From: Halobacteriovoraceae bacterium | GTDB taxonomy: Bacteria > Bdellovibrionota > Bacteriovoracia > Bacteriovoracales > Bacteriovoracaceae | Direction of reading: 5' to 3' | DNA length: 64,000 nt | Assembly (NCBI GenBank): GCA_002712005.1 | Contig: PASP01000004.1 | Span: forward strand, 483,946 to 547,945 | Shown: positions 13,853 to 24,860 of the stretch, one piece after another | Position numbering within the stretch: position 1 is the first letter of the stretch | How the letters are laid out: every line of letters begins with the position of its first letter | Made by a program: the position numbers and the translations under genes | Notes under the pieces: model-generated | Seen by the model: only the letters and a program-made list of their open reading frames with translations | Told to the model about the DNA's origin: nothing | The model's database searches: none

Positions 13853-16800
13853 TTGATCTTGAAGAATTTTGCCTTAATCCTATTCTTTCTTTCTTTGGTG
13901 ACCAGTTTTGGTCTCTGGATGAATTCATCTTTCCAAAGTCAAAAAGATGATTCACTTAGCTATTCGGAAATCGCTAAAAAGGTGAATTTAAGGCATGAGC
14001 TTGTCAGGCCAAAAGTAAAAGAAAGACTCTACAACAAAGAAGCAAGTAGAAGACCGTCATCCTTGTCGATGAAGCCTGAGTTCATAAATCATAAATTAAA
14101 TAAGAAAAACTCCATTACTTCTTTAAAAAATAAAAATGTTAAGAAAGGATATTTAAATAAAAGCAAGAGTAAGAATAGAAATCGGGCGCCATCATCAAAT
14201 TTTTCAAATTCATTCAATCAGCAAAGATCCCTTGAAGCCTTTTCTAATCGAAGTCACTCTATAGATTTTGATGACACTCCTAAAAAGAAAATAAATTCTC
14301 CACAAAGCGATCAAGACTTAGGGAAGAATTCTTATACTTTTAGGCAATCACCTCAATCACCCTCTCAAGAATCATCTTCAACTCAACAGGATCAAGATAG
14401 TAGCTCTTCAAGAAAGAGAAGTTCTGGCGGTGGCTCCAAGTCTCCTATTATTCAAGGAGAGATTCCTCCTTTAGATGGTTTAATTTCCCAAGTAAACCAT
14501 AATTTCTTAATCGATAGTGCTTATGCTTCTGTGAGTTGTTCAAATCCAAAAATAGAGCTCTTTGATATTTTAACGATGACTCCACTTGAAGATAATCCGA
14601 TTACTTTTGAAGGTGTAGATAGAACGACTCGATTTATTTTTTATCCTAATGACCTTAATTTAGACCTTGAAGCACCAGCTCGTTATAAAGTTAAAATAAC
14701 AGGATGTAGTGAAGAACTTGAAAAGATCGTAACAAGTTATTACCTACCCCAAAGTATTACAGCGGCCTCTAGTCTATTAGCGAAGATCACAAATACTGAC
14801 GTAAATTACAACCCTACAGAAGAACTCTCAGAGAATCTTGAGAAAATGGAAAAGATTATAAGTTCTACTCTTGGGGATTCAATCATTGATTATCAGGCCA
14901 TCTACTCTGAACTAGAGACCAATCAAGATGTTCTAACGGCTTTTCAAAATATCTCTGAAGGTGAAGATGTTGTTCTTTTGAAGAATGCTGCACCTAAAGT
15001 TAAAAATCTTGATATCCCCTCTATCCTCGATGAACAATCACCCCATACTTTTGAAGCAGATGCTCTACATTGGGATAATGACTACACAATTGCCTTTCAA
15101 TGGATCTTGGATGGCAGCACGGTTTCTTATAATAAGATTTGGAGTTATACTCCTCCTTCTAATACAGCTGCAACAGCACATATTCTCCTTAAAATTGGGA
15201 AAAAGAGTTCATCCTCTAATGATGTCGACACAAGTCTTCCCCATCATGAATTTGAATTTACACTCAATGTAAATCTTATTAATGACCCTCCCATTCTAAT
15301 TAACACGCAAAGTGTAGCTCTTGCTGAAGACACGGTTCATAACTTTAATCTTAACGACGCTACTGACGTAGACTCTTCTTCAATTGATTATATAATTACG
15401 AGTAATCCAACTAATGGGAGTCTTTCATGTACACCTGGAACGACTCAATGTACTTATGTTCCCAATTCTAACTTCTATGGAAGTGATTCTTTTACCTATA
15501 AGGCCAATGATGGTGAACTCGATTCCAATATTGCGACAATTAACTTAAGTGTATCTAATGTCAATGACCCTCCTCTAGCGGGAGCCAATCTTGCTCTTCA
15601 AGTAGATGAAGATAATTCTCTTTCCCTAACTTTAAATCAAGCAACTGATATCGATCACCCACAAGGTTCTTTGTCCTACAAAATTACTTCTTCCCCAAGC
15701 CACGGAACTCTTACGAACTGTATTTCACCTTCTGGATATTCTCAAGATTTAACCTGCGACTACTCTCCTCATAGTAATTTCAATGGGAATGATAGCTTCA
15801 CTTATATCGCTCACGATGGCAGTTTAGATGCAGATTCAAGTACCATTGTAAATATAACGGTCAATCCTATAAATGACGCCCCTACTTTGACAGCATCGCA
15901 ATCAGAAACAACAAGTGAAGACAATGCTCTAAACTTTACTTTAAATTCTGGTTCAGATATCGAAAGCTCTCCACTTAACTATTCAGTTGTAACTGGCCCT
16001 GGCCAAGGAGTACTCAATTGCGATGGTGGAACTTCTCAATCCTGTACTTACACACCTAATTTAAATTACAATGGTTCTGATAGCTTCACTTACAAAGTAG
16101 ATGATGGGGAACTCGATTCAAATATTGCAACTGTTAATCTAACCGTTACAACAGTTAATGATCCTCCAACGATGGGATCTGATCAAAACTTATCTCTTAA
16201 TGAAGATAACCCTTTGAATTTAACTCTCAACAACGCCTCCGATGTGGATGGAGACTCACTTGGATATAAAATTATAACACCCCCTTCACATGGTGTTCTT
16301 TCCAGTTGTATCACTACAGGTAGTTATGGTACCGATCTTTCATGTACCTATACCCCCAATGGAAATTATAATGGTCCTGATTCTTTCACTTATATTGCCA
16401 ATGATTCTTCACTAGATGCGCAAAATGTTGCGACTGTTTCTCTTACCATCGTCTCCGTAAATGACGCTCCAACACTAGGGGCAACTCAGTCAGAAGCAAC
16501 GAATGAAGATACTCCTATAACTTTTAATTTAAATAGTGGTACGGATGTTGAAAGTGATCCCCTAACCTATATCATCGTAGCCCCCCCCGCAACAGGAACA
16601 TTAAGTTGTAATGGTGGTTCATCACGTGAATGTACTTTTACACCTAGCTTAAATTTTAATGGATCTGAAACTTTCACTTACAAAGTTAACGATGGTGATC
16701 TCGATTCAAATATAGCGACAGTTACCCTAACAGTTAATTCCGTTAATGATGCCCCCGTAATGGCAAGCGATCAAAGCCTAATAACAAATGAAGATAATCC

Positions 16801-19800
16801 TCTAAACTTTACAATATCCAATGCAACTGATGTTGATGGAGATTCTCTTACCTACAAGATTGTAAGTCCACCAACTCAAGGAACTCTATCCAATTGTATT
16901 ACAACAGGATCCTATACAACAGATCTCACTTGTACCTATACCCCCGATCTAAACTATAATGGTTCTGATTCATTTACTTATATTGCCAATGACTCCCAAA
17001 CAGATGCAACGACCTTTGCGACTATTAATTTAACGATTAATCCTATTAATGATGCTCCAACTCTGAGTTCTACTCAAAGTGTGACAACAAACGAAGACAA
17101 TGCAGTGGCCTTCACCTTAAATTCGGGATCTGATATTGAAAATAGTCCTCTCGATTATATTATTGTCGGTCAGCCCACAGAAGGAACTTTATCTTGTACA
17201 GGAGGGACATCGACTGACTGTACCTATACTCCTGATAATAACTACAATGGAACAACGACTTTCACCTATAAAGTTAATGATGGTGAACTAGACTCAAACA
17301 CAGCAACGGTCACATTAAATATTACTTCTGAAAATGATGCTCCAGTAATGGCCGGCAATCAGACTGAAAGTACGTTAGAAGACACTCTTGTATCTTTCAC
17401 ACTCTCCGGTGCTACCGATGTGGACATTCCCGCACAAACACTTCAATATAAACTTATCACGCCTCCTGCAAATGGTTCTTTAAGCAATTGTATTCAATCA
17501 GGATCTTACAATACCGATATAAGCTGTGATTACACTCCAAGTAACCATTTTAATGGCAGTGATTCTTTTACTTATCGTGCAAATGATACACTTTCCGATT
17601 CTTCAACGGATTCTACCGTAACCATTAATATTACAGCAGTAAACGATGCCCCAACCGTTCCATCGACACAATCTCTATCTACCAATGAAGACAATCCTAT
17701 CAATTTTAATTTAAATTCAGGTAGTGATATAGAAGGACAAAGCTTAACTTACACAATTGTTTCTTCGCCTGCTTCTGGAAATCTCTCTTGTACCGGAGGA
17801 ACATCTACTGCTTGTACCTATACTCCGGCACTTAACTTCAACGGAACCACAACTTTTACTTATAAGGCCAATGATGGAGCGCTAGACTCAAATACGGCCA
17901 CCGTAACCATAACTATTAATTCTGTTAACGATGCTCCTGTTATGGCCGCTGATCAGACAGAAGTTACGAATGAAGATAATTCTGTTAACTTCACACTTTC
18001 TGGCGCTACTGATGTGGATGGTGATTCTCTAACTTACAAAATTGTCACCGCTCCCACTCAAGGAACTCTTTCCAATTGTATTACCACAACCTATGGTACT
18101 GACTTAACCTGTACCTATACTCCTAATCTCAATTATAATGGATCCGATTCTTTCACCTATATCGCAACTGATGGATCGACAACGGCTGCAACTCATGCAA
18201 CGGTAAATCTTACGATTAATGCCGTAAATGATGCACCAACACTGGCGACTACCCAGTCCATCTCAACGAATGAAGATACACCACTTAATTTCAATCTCAA
18301 TTCTGGATCTGATATTGATGGAGATACCTTAAGCTATATTATTGTTTCCTCTCCTGCATCAGGAAGTCTTTCTTGTACTGGAGGAACTTCTACTGCTTGT
18401 ACCTATACTCCGGCACTTAACTTTAACGGAACCACAACCTTTACTTATAAGGCCAATGATGGAGCGCTAGATTCAAATACGGCCACCGTAACTATAACTG
18501 TTAATTCTATTAACGATACTCCAGTTATGGGATCCGATCAGTCGTTTACAACTGATGATAATACAACTTTGGCCTTTTCATTAAATAATGCATCCGACGT
18601 TGATGGAGATAGCTTAACTTATAAAATAACAAGTCCCCCTACTAAGGGAACTCTATCCAATTGTATAGTAACAGGAAGCTATGGAACTGATTTAACCTGT
18701 AATTATATCAGTAATGTTAACTATAATGGTATAGACACTTTTACGTATATTGCATATGACGGAAATCTGGATGCACTAAGTTCAGCGACTGTAACTATCA
18801 CGGTTAATGATAAAACCCCATCCTCTCCACCATCCATCAGCTTAACATCGGATACGTATACAGCCTCTACTTCCAATACGATGACGGTATCAAGTTGTTC
18901 AGATATTGCAAGTGTCCTCATTAACGAAGGGTCACAACCTACAGCAGGAGATCCGGATTGGTCCACATGTACGACTACGGCCCATGCTACAACCTATACG
19001 CTTGCATCCACAGCTCAGGGACTTCACATACTAAAAGTTTGGTCAAAAGATCCCAATGGAAATATTTCAACAACTTCAAATGACTTACTTGTATACTATG
19101 ACACCGTAAATCCTACTTTAGCTCCAACCACTCCAGGAATTCAAAAAGGTGGTAACTCGATTAATTTAAGTTGGGATGCAACTGATGAAAGCACTTCATC
19201 ATCTCAGAGCTTTCAGGTAGATTTTTACAATGGCTCAGCTTGGTCAAGCGTTGGAACAACAACTGCTGCTAACGGACCTTTAAGTTCTCAGAGCTTCAGT
19301 CGTGCTTGGACAGTTCCTTCTCTTGATATCACTAATGCAAGATTTAGAGTATCCTTCACTGATTTAGCTGGGAATAGTTCCACCGTTCAATCTTCTGCAT
19401 TCGAAATCGACTCTACAGCTCCCTCTCTTTCCTATTCTTCACCAGCAGATGGCTCGTATCATTTATCCAGTACTGTAATAACCGGTAATTGTGAAAATGG
19501 GCTTCCTATAAATATATCTGGAGATCTACAGGCCGACTTTGCAACGACTTGCTCTTCAGGAAGCTTTTCTCAGACGATCAACTTTTCAGACAATGATGGT
19601 TCAAAAAGTATTACTATCAATCAAGTAGATGCTGCTGGTAACTCTACTTCAGTGACCAGAACTTTTATAAGAGATGAGCTCGCTCCAACAATGGCCAAGA
19701 CTTCTGGAACCTCTCCTGACTTTACAAACCAGAATACGCCAAACACTTGGGGTGGGACCTGTGAAGGTGACTATACGATTTATGTAACTGGAGATGAGAC

Positions 19801-22800
19801 CACATCCTTTAATTGTTCTTCAGGTAGTTGGACGTGGACAGCAAGTCCTAAAACATCTGATGGCACCTATACTTATAACCTTGTTCAAACTGATGCTGCA
19901 GGAAATACATCCTCACCTCCTTTATCTCTTTCTTGGGAGAGAGATGCTACTGCACCAAGCTTCAATGCTACAGCTCCTACGGCAATTGAAGTAGGTCAGA
20001 CCATATCTGAAACAAAATTTACAGATAGCCTTTCTTTCTCCGGTACTTGTGAAGGAAATAACGTTATTACAATCTCAAACGCCCAATCGGATACGATCAG
20101 CTGCTCTTCTTCAAACTGGTCTTGGACCTCTCAGAACTTTACGACAGATGGAACTCGAACCTTTACCTTTACTCAAGCAGACTCTGCAGGAAATACATCA
20201 ACCTTTTCTTATGCGTGGACAAGAGATTCCAATTTCCCTGCCTTATCTATCGATAATGCCAATATCAAAAATAATGGATCGACCGCTACTTTTTCTGGGT
20301 CTTGTGAGAATGGATTAACGATTACCATCACGGGAGCACAGTCTACTTCAACCACATGTAGTTCAGGCTCATGGAGCTGGACAACGGCGACAACTGCTTC
20401 TGATCTTTCCAATAATTACAACTTTGCTCAAACGAATGCTTCCTCCAATACAACAACCGTATCAGGTAGCTGGATAAGAGAAACAAATCTTCCCGTCTTA
20501 ACGAGTTTTACGACTTCTCAGGCAAGTCCTTCTGGAACGAACTTTATTCCCTACTCTCTAAACGCCAATTCACAGAACGCTAATGTCTTTATAACAGATA
20601 TCTGTTTAAAAGCAGATGACTCAACAACCCCAATCCTTACAGATGACTGTTGGATTGCAGTCAATTCACCAACGATTGGGATTGCAGCTGCACAGAATAT
20701 CTCAATTTCAGACTACTCTTTTCTCATTGGTTGGGAACCTGCTATTTACAATATTTATGCTTGGGTAAAAGACGAGGCGGGAAATATTTCTACAAATAGT
20801 GCGACTTTAAACCAAGACCATAATGTAATGGAATATGTGCAAAGTGAACCTCCTACAATCTGGGATGTTACGGCGGCTAATTCAGATACAGCATCGATTC
20901 CTCCAACACGCGCGGATGCAACTGTACCAACGGGAACCGATGTCTATATTAGATGGAAAGTTTCTAACGCCACACCACTTGGCTCAACGGCCATAAATCT
21001 TTTCTATACACAGGATGAGTCTACCTTCACTGCTATTGCAGGTGCTCAAGGAATTGCTCCTCATACAAGTCATAGCTGTCCAAATATTACACTCGCAGCG
21101 AATGAGGGTTGTTTTAAATGGACAGGGGGATCTCCTTTGGCCACATCTTATAAAATTCGAGTCAAAGTAACGAATCAGGACGATATTAGTACTCAGCTTA
21201 TCTCAAACCCTCTCAACTCAAACCAAGTAAAGATTATTGCAGGTAACACAGAAGCTGGGCTTGGAGGGGATGCGCGTACCGCTCTATTCTTTAATAAAAC
21301 AGTGGGTGACTCTTCCGATATTCAAACTCTTGTCTTTACAGACAGCGGTAATATTTATTTTGCAGACTACAAAAGAGGAATCATTACTGTTGATCCGACA
21401 GACGGAAAACAGAAACTCTATATTCCTATGACAGGTACAAGCTCTGGTGATGGTGGACCGGCACAGAGTGCTACCCTTCGTAATCCATTAAAGCTGACCT
21501 TGGATTATCAAGGAAGACTCTTAATCTATGACTATGATCGTATTAGAAGAGTTGATTTAAATATGGATAATCCGACAATTGAAACTATTATAGGGGGAGG
21601 AAGTAGTACAGCTGATACTGTTGCCAATCCACTTGATGTAAAACTAAATCGTGCCGGAACTTGGGACTACAGAACCAATGCGATGATGTTTACCCCACTT
21701 CCAAATGGAGATATTCTCTTTAATTCGGATCGAGCAGAAAGTTTAGAAACGACAGAATATCGTTTTAGAACCTATAAAGCTGCAACTGGACAGGTTACTT
21801 CTATGTATCTCGGAGGAACCGGAGATGCTTGGCAGCCGACTCAAGATCTCTCTAAATGTCGAATTGGCTATATGTCTGTCCAATTTAACATGACCACTTC
21901 AGCAATTGAGGGAATCACAGGACACTCCTATCATCATAAGAATTTTTCAGAATGTGATATGTATACCTCAACCTCTGACTACACTTATGCTCGAGTCTAT
22001 TTCGATCCTCAAAGTGGACAGGCCATCACACCACCAGATAATTCCCACCGTTGGTATCAGCATTATAATTTCACCGGTCTAGATGGAAAGAGTTATGTAA
22101 CGTTAGCTCGTACATACATGAATAGAAATAATTTTGATGGAACTTACACAAGAATTATAGGTTCTGGAACTCGTGGGCAATGTGATGATGGTACATTGGC
22201 CACTGCATGTGCCATGGATATTTACGCTGTCTTTGTTAATAAGCAAGGAAAGATCTATTTTAATGACAGAGGACGAATTAGAACAGTTGATGACGATGGC
22301 AAAGTCGTTACCATATTTGGTCAGGACTATAGTTACGGTGACGGCGTAAATGCAACAAATTCACGATTTGCAGAGATTTCACGAGTAACCAGACTTAATA
22401 ATGGAAATATCGTTGTCAATGATACTCGTGGTCGCTACATCAAAGAATTTGTTCCTGACGGAAATATTACTTTAATCGCTGGTAATGGAGTTATCGCCAA
22501 TCAAGATACAACCACTCAAGCTAATGTCCAGGCGGTCAGAAATCCATATTGGATGGCCGTAGATAGAGTGACTGGTAATATTTATTCAGATCGCCATACT
22601 CATTACGGTCGTATGGCCATGCTTAATCGTACTACGGGATTATGGGAAGACATACTCTATAACACCAGTGGAACAGCCTACTATGATCCTACCTCTGATG
22701 GAATGGCCGGGCTTCTTATTGATACAGATGGTAGTCAGAACCGTCTTCTTCCTCTTGGATTTGCCAATGGTCTCCTCTTTGCCAGTCGAATGCGCTACAA

Positions 22801-23347
22801 TAGTACAAATAAAAGATATGAAGACTATATGTTAAAGACTTATGACTCTAATAATAATTACACTCAAGCCCATATTCTTGGAAAAGTCGGTTTTGAAACG
22901 GCCAATGAAAGCTGTTCTGAACTGAGAACCACTCCTGTATCAGGTTCAACATGTTTCTTTGAGCATTGGGATAATTATAGAGCTATTTTCCATGACACTA
23001 ATGCCAATCGCTATATTATCGCTAAAATGTATAGAGGAGCGCAAAGAAGAATTCTCGCTATAAATAGTAATGGAACCATTGAGCAAATAGGCTACACTTC
23101 ACGAAATATCGATGATGGTTTTACCTATGCAAGAAGAGCCGGAACAGATTATCTTTACTATTGTCACAATAAACGTCTCTATGGACATAATATTACCACA
23201 GACACGGACTTAGGGCTGTTGGATTGGACCATGTCAAACTTCTCCTGTAGAGGAGTGGAGTTTGACTATAATCCAACCAATGACTCTATCATTTTCCCAT
23301 TTGAGCAAAATGGACTCTTTGGTGTCGCTGAATACTTTCTTAATTAA
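13853..23347 (+). CDS. giant tandem-repeat surface protein (12 cadherin-like repeats, Ig-like domains, NHL-like C-terminus)
   Basis: About 3160 residues. A single hydrophobic N-terminal segment (signal or anchor) is followed by a basic, Ser/Asn-rich linker of about 190 residues. Then come a region with one Cys pair, twelve ~98-residue cadherin-like 'tandem-95' repeats (each with NEDN, SDSFTYxANDG and NDAP motifs), a group of Ig-like domains with GTCEG and DAAGNTS motifs, and finally ~730 residues of NHL-like propeller sequence (IIAGN, GDGGPA, RNPLKL). It is probably a cell-surface adhesin or recognition protein. The start is a TTG: 13853 or 13859 lies right after AAGGGAG (13842-13848), whereas an upstream TTG at 13826 has no ribosome site. 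The gene ends 2 bases from the gdhA stop (convergent). No secretion-system C-terminal signal is recognised. Confidence 0.9.
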   Translation: MILKNFALILFFLSLVTSFGLWMNSSFQSQKDDSLSYSEIAKKVNLRHELVRPKVKERLYNKEASRRPSSLSMKPEFINHKLNKKNSITSLKNKNVKKGYLNKSKSKNRNRAPSSNFSNSFNQQRSLEAFSNRSHSIDFDDTPKKKINSPQSDQDLGKNSYTFRQSPQSPSQESSSTQQDQDSSSSRKRSSGGGSKSPIIQGEIPPLDGLISQVNHNFLIDSAYASVSCSNPKIELFDILTMTPLEDNPITFEGVDRTTRFIFYPNDLNLDLEAPARYKVKITGCSEELEKIVTSYYLPQSITAASSLLAKITNTDVNYNPTEELSENLEKMEKIISSTLGDSIIDYQAIYSELETNQDVLTAFQNISEGEDVVLLKNAAPKVKNLDIPSILDEQSPHTFEADALHWDNDYTIAFQWILDGSTVSYNKIWSYTPPSNTAATAHILLKIGKKSSSSNDVDTSLPHHEFEFTLNVNLINDPPILINTQSVALAEDTVHNFNLNDATDVDSSSIDYIITSNPTNGSLSCTPGTTQCTYVPNSNFYGSDSFTYKANDGELDSNIATINLSVSNVNDPPLAGANLALQVDEDNSLSLTLNQATDIDHPQGSLSYKITSSPSHGTLTNCISPSGYSQDLTCDYSPHSNFNGNDSFTYIAHDGSLDADSSTIVNITVNPINDAPTLTASQSETTSEDNALNFTLNSGSDIESSPLNYSVVTGPGQGVLNCDGGTSQSCTYTPNLNYNGSDSFTYKVDDGELDSNIATVNLTVTTVNDPPTMGSDQNLSLNEDNPLNLTLNNASDVDGDSLGYKIITPPSHGVLSSCITTGSYGTDLSCTYTPNGNYNGPDSFTYIANDSSLDAQNVATVSLTIVSVNDAPTLGATQSEATNEDTPITFNLNSGTDVESDPLTYIIVAPPATGTLSCNGGSSRECTFTPSLNFNGSETFTYKVNDGDLDSNIATVTLTVNSVNDAPVMASDQSLITNEDNPLNFTISNATDVDGDSLTYKIVSPPTQGTLSNCITTGSYTTDLTCTYTPDLNYNGSDSFTYIANDSQTDATTFATINLTINPINDAPTLSSTQSVTTNEDNAVAFTLNSGSDIENSPLDYIIVGQPTEGTLSCTGGTSTDCTYTPDNNYNGTTTFTYKVNDGELDSNTATVTLNITSENDAPVMAGNQTESTLEDTLVSFTLSGATDVDIPAQTLQYKLITPPANGSLSNCIQSGSYNTDISCDYTPSNHFNGSDSFTYRANDTLSDSSTDSTVTINITAVNDAPTVPSTQSLSTNEDNPINFNLNSGSDIEGQSLTYTIVSSPASGNLSCTGGTSTACTYTPALNFNGTTTFTYKANDGALDSNTATVTITINSVNDAPVMAADQTEVTNEDNSVNFTLSGATDVDGDSLTYKIVTAPTQGTLSNCITTTYGTDLTCTYTPNLNYNGSDSFTYIATDGSTTAATHATVNLTINAVNDAPTLATTQSISTNEDTPLNFNLNSGSDIDGDTLSYIIVSSPASGSLSCTGGTSTACTYTPALNFNGTTTFTYKANDGALDSNTATVTITVNSINDTPVMGSDQSFTTDDNTTLAFSLNNASDVDGDSLTYKITSPPTKGTLSNCIVTGSYGTDLTCNYISNVNYNGIDTFTYIAYDGNLDALSSATVTITVNDKTPSSPPSISLTSDTYTASTSNTMTVSSCSDIASVLINEGSQPTAGDPDWSTCTTTAHATTYTLASTAQGLHILKVWSKDPNGNISTTSNDLLVYYDTVNPTLAPTTPGIQKGGNSINLSWDATDESTSSSQSFQVDFYNGSAWSSVGTTTAANGPLSSQSFSRAWTVPSLDITNARFRVSFTDLAGNSSTVQSSAFEIDSTAPSLSYSSPADGSYHLSSTVITGNCENGLPINISGDLQADFATTCSSGSFSQTINFSDNDGSKSITINQVDAAGNSTSVTRTFIRDELAPTMAKTSGTSPDFTNQNTPNTWGGTCEGDYTIYVTGDETTSFNCSSGSWTWTASPKTSDGTYTYNLVQTDAAGNTSSPPLSLSWERDATAPSFNATAPTAIEVGQTISETKFTDSLSFSGTCEGNNVITISNAQSDTISCSSSNWSWTSQNFTTDGTRTFTFTQADSAGNTSTFSYAWTRDSNFPALSIDNANIKNNGSTATFSGSCENGLTITITGAQSTSTTCSSGSWSWTTATTASDLSNNYNFAQTNASSNTTTVSGSWIRETNLPVLTSFTTSQASPSGTNFIPYSLNANSQNANVFITDICLKADDSTTPILTDDCWIAVNSPTIGIAAAQNISISDYSFLIGWEPAIYNIYAWVKDEAGNISTNSATLNQDHNVMEYVQSEPPTIWDVTAANSDTASIPPTRADATVPTGTDVYIRWKVSNATPLGSTAINLFYTQDESTFTAIAGAQGIAPHTSHSCPNITLAANEGCFKWTGGSPLATSYKIRVKVTNQDDISTQLISNPLNSNQVKIIAGNTEAGLGGDARTALFFNKTVGDSSDIQTLVFTDSGNIYFADYKRGIITVDPTDGKQKLYIPMTGTSSGDGGPAQSATLRNPLKLTLDYQGRLLIYDYDRIRRVDLNMDNPTIETIIGGGSSTADTVANPLDVKLNRAGTWDYRTNAMMFTPLPNGDILFNSDRAESLETTEYRFRTYKAATGQVTSMYLGGTGDAWQPTQDLSKCRIGYMSVQFNMTTSAIEGITGHSYHHKNFSECDMYTSTSDYTYARVYFDPQSGQAITPPDNSHRWYQHYNFTGLDGKSYVTLARTYMNRNNFDGTYTRIIGSGTRGQCDDGTLATACAMDIYAVFVNKQGKIYFNDRGRIRTVDDDGKVVTIFGQDYSYGDGVNATNSRFAEISRVTRLNNGNIVVNDTRGRYIKEFVPDGNITLIAGNGVIANQDTTTQANVQAVRNPYWMAVDRVTGNIYSDRHTHYGRMAMLNRTTGLWEDILYNTSGTAYYDPTSDGMAGLLIDTDGSQNRLLPLGFANGLLFASRMRYNSTNKRYEDYMLKTYDSNNNYTQAHILGKVGFETANESCSELRTTPVSGSTCFFEHWDNYRAIFHDTNANRYIIAKMYRGAQRRILAINSNGTIEQIGYTSRNIDDGFTYARRAGTDYLYYCHNKRLYGHNITTDTDLGLLDWTMSNFSCRGVEFDYNPTNDSIIFPFEQNGLFGVAEYFLN
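15281..18810 (+). repeat. twelve-unit tandem repeat array coding for cadherin-like domains
   Basis: Units of about 294 bp alternate between two classes: odd units carry LSCTGGTSTACTYTP, even units carry a GSYGTDLTCTYTP form. The true period is therefore ~585 bp. Segments 17811-17945 and 18396-18530 differ at only about eight positions, including silent sites, so these units were recently copied or converted. Confidence 0.85.
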
Positions 23348-23349
23348 CT

Positions 23350-24681
23350 CTATCCATGTAAGTCTGTAGTGGCATGATAGATTTTATTAAAAGCAAAGAG
23401 ATTTGCCCCGATCTTATACGGAATAACCCCATCTTTTTTATCGACACCTTCAATACAGTGTCTATGAATTTTCTTCATGACGTCTCTTAGACGATGGTCT
23501 ACATCTTCAAGCTCAGCCTGTATATGGACTGCATTTTGACTTCTCTCAAAACCAGAAGCAGCTACGCCACCAGCATTCGTCGCTTTTCCTGGTAGGAATA
23601 TGATGGAAGAGTTTTCAATCATACTTTGTGCCTCTGCACTTAAGGGCATATTGGCTCCTTCAGCAATTAAAAGAATACCATTATCTTTTAAATTCATAGC
23701 ATCTTGAGCATCTATCTCGTTTTGGGTAGCACAAGGAATTGCGATATCCGCTTCCCTACTCCATGGCTTTTCCCCTTCTAAGTAAACCGCTTTACTTCCC
23801 GTATAGTTTCGAAGCCGTTCTCTTTTTTCAAACTTGAGCACTTTAAGATCATTAAGATCATCTTCAGAGATACCTTTTTCAAAATAAAGAGTTCCATCTG
23901 AATCTGATACGGTTAGAACTTTTGTATTAAATTCAATAAGCTTTTCCACGGCAAAGAGGGCAACATTACCAGAGCCGGAAACAAGTACTCTCTTGTCTTC
24001 AAATTTCATACCATGATGATTAAGAGCTTCATCTATAAAGTAAACACAACCATAACCCGTTGCTTCCTCTCTTCCGCAGCTACCACCAAAATTGGGATGC
24101 TTTCCAGTTAAGACTCCAGAAAAATTATCTGTAAGCCTTAGATATTGCCCATACATATAACCGATTTCTCTTACACCCACTCCTATATCTCCAGCAGGTA
24201 TATCTATATTTGCTCCAATATATTTATAAAGTTCTTCCATATATCGCTTACAGAACCTTCTTACTTCGGCCTCACTCTTTCCCTTAGGATCAAAGTCTGC
24301 TCCTCCTTTGGCTCCTCCCATTGGAATTCCTGTTAGAGCATTTTTAAAAATTTGTTCAAACCCTAAAAATTTCAAAATACTTTCATTTACAGTGGGATGA
24401 AATCTCAATCCCCCTTTATAAGGTCCTAAAGAATTGTTAAACTGAATGCGGTATCCTCGATTAACTTGAACTCTATCTTTATCGTCGAACCATTCCACTT
24501 TAAATCTTATCGTTCGATCAGGTTCAATAAGACGTTCGAAAAATTTAGTGATTTCGTCTTTTGAGCGCTTATTATCGTACTCCAAAATATCTTTATAGAT
24601 TTCGTTAACGGCCTCTTTAAATTCATTTTGATATGAGTGGTGATGGGATAATAAATCGTCTATTAAAGCGATGCTGCTCAT
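23350..24681 (-). CDS. gdhA: glutamate dehydrogenase (GdhA type)
   Basis: A 443-residue enzyme that interconverts glutamate with 2-oxoglutarate and ammonia, close in length to the NADP-dependent hexameric E. coli form. Key segments are seen: GPYKGGLRFHPTVN, the catalytic-lysine loop PMGGAKGGADFDPKGKS, DIPAGDIGVG, the Rossmann motif VLVSGSGNVA and the late NAGGVAASGFE. A GGAGGAAAT ribosome site directly precedes the ATG at 24681, so a start 14 codons upstream is rejected. Cofactor preference is inferred from the overall type. The product suits an organism that burns amino acids. The gene is monocistronic and convergent with the giant gene. Confidence 0.95.
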   Translation of the reverse strand: MSSIALIDDLLSHHHSYQNEFKEAVNEIYKDILEYDNKRSKDEITKFFERLIEPDRTIRFKVEWFDDKDRVQVNRGYRIQFNNSLGPYKGGLRFHPTVNESILKFLGFEQIFKNALTGIPMGGAKGGADFDPKGKSEAEVRRFCKRYMEELYKYIGANIDIPAGDIGVGVREIGYMYGQYLRLTDNFSGVLTGKHPNFGGSCGREEATGYGCVYFIDEALNHHGMKFEDKRVLVSGSGNVALFAVEKLIEFNTKVLTVSDSDGTLYFEKGISEDDLNDLKVLKFEKRERLRNYTGSKAVYLEGEKPWSREADIAIPCATQNEIDAQDAMNLKDNGILLIAEGANMPLSAEAQSMIENSSIIFLPGKATNAGGVAASGFERSQNAVHIQAELEDVDHRLRDVMKKIHRHCIEGVDKKDGVIPYKIGANLFAFNKIYHATTDLHG

Positions 24682-24845
24682 ATTTCCTCCATAGTTAGAT
24701 AATATGATTCTAAAGAGATTCACCCAATTCTTCCTGAACCTAATTTATAGTAAATATGTAGAAATCTAGACTTTCGCGTTAAGGTATTAAAATCACATTA
24801 AAAATCTTACTCCATCATTCTTCGATAGGATTGCAATGCGGGTTT

Positions 24846-24854
24846 TGCTATAAT
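24846..24854 (+). promoter_or_regulatory. extended -10 of a leaderless lipoprotein gene
   Basis: TGC-TATAAT, a perfect extended -10, ends 6 bases before the ATG at 24861, with only T's between. Confidence 0.6.
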
Positions 24855-24860
24855 TTTTTT

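Noticed and set aside
13853..23347. CRISPR-like or transposon repeats in the 15-19 kb region
   Set aside because: The repeats are in-frame protein-coding units of about 294 bp with amino-acid conservation, not short direct repeats with spacers.
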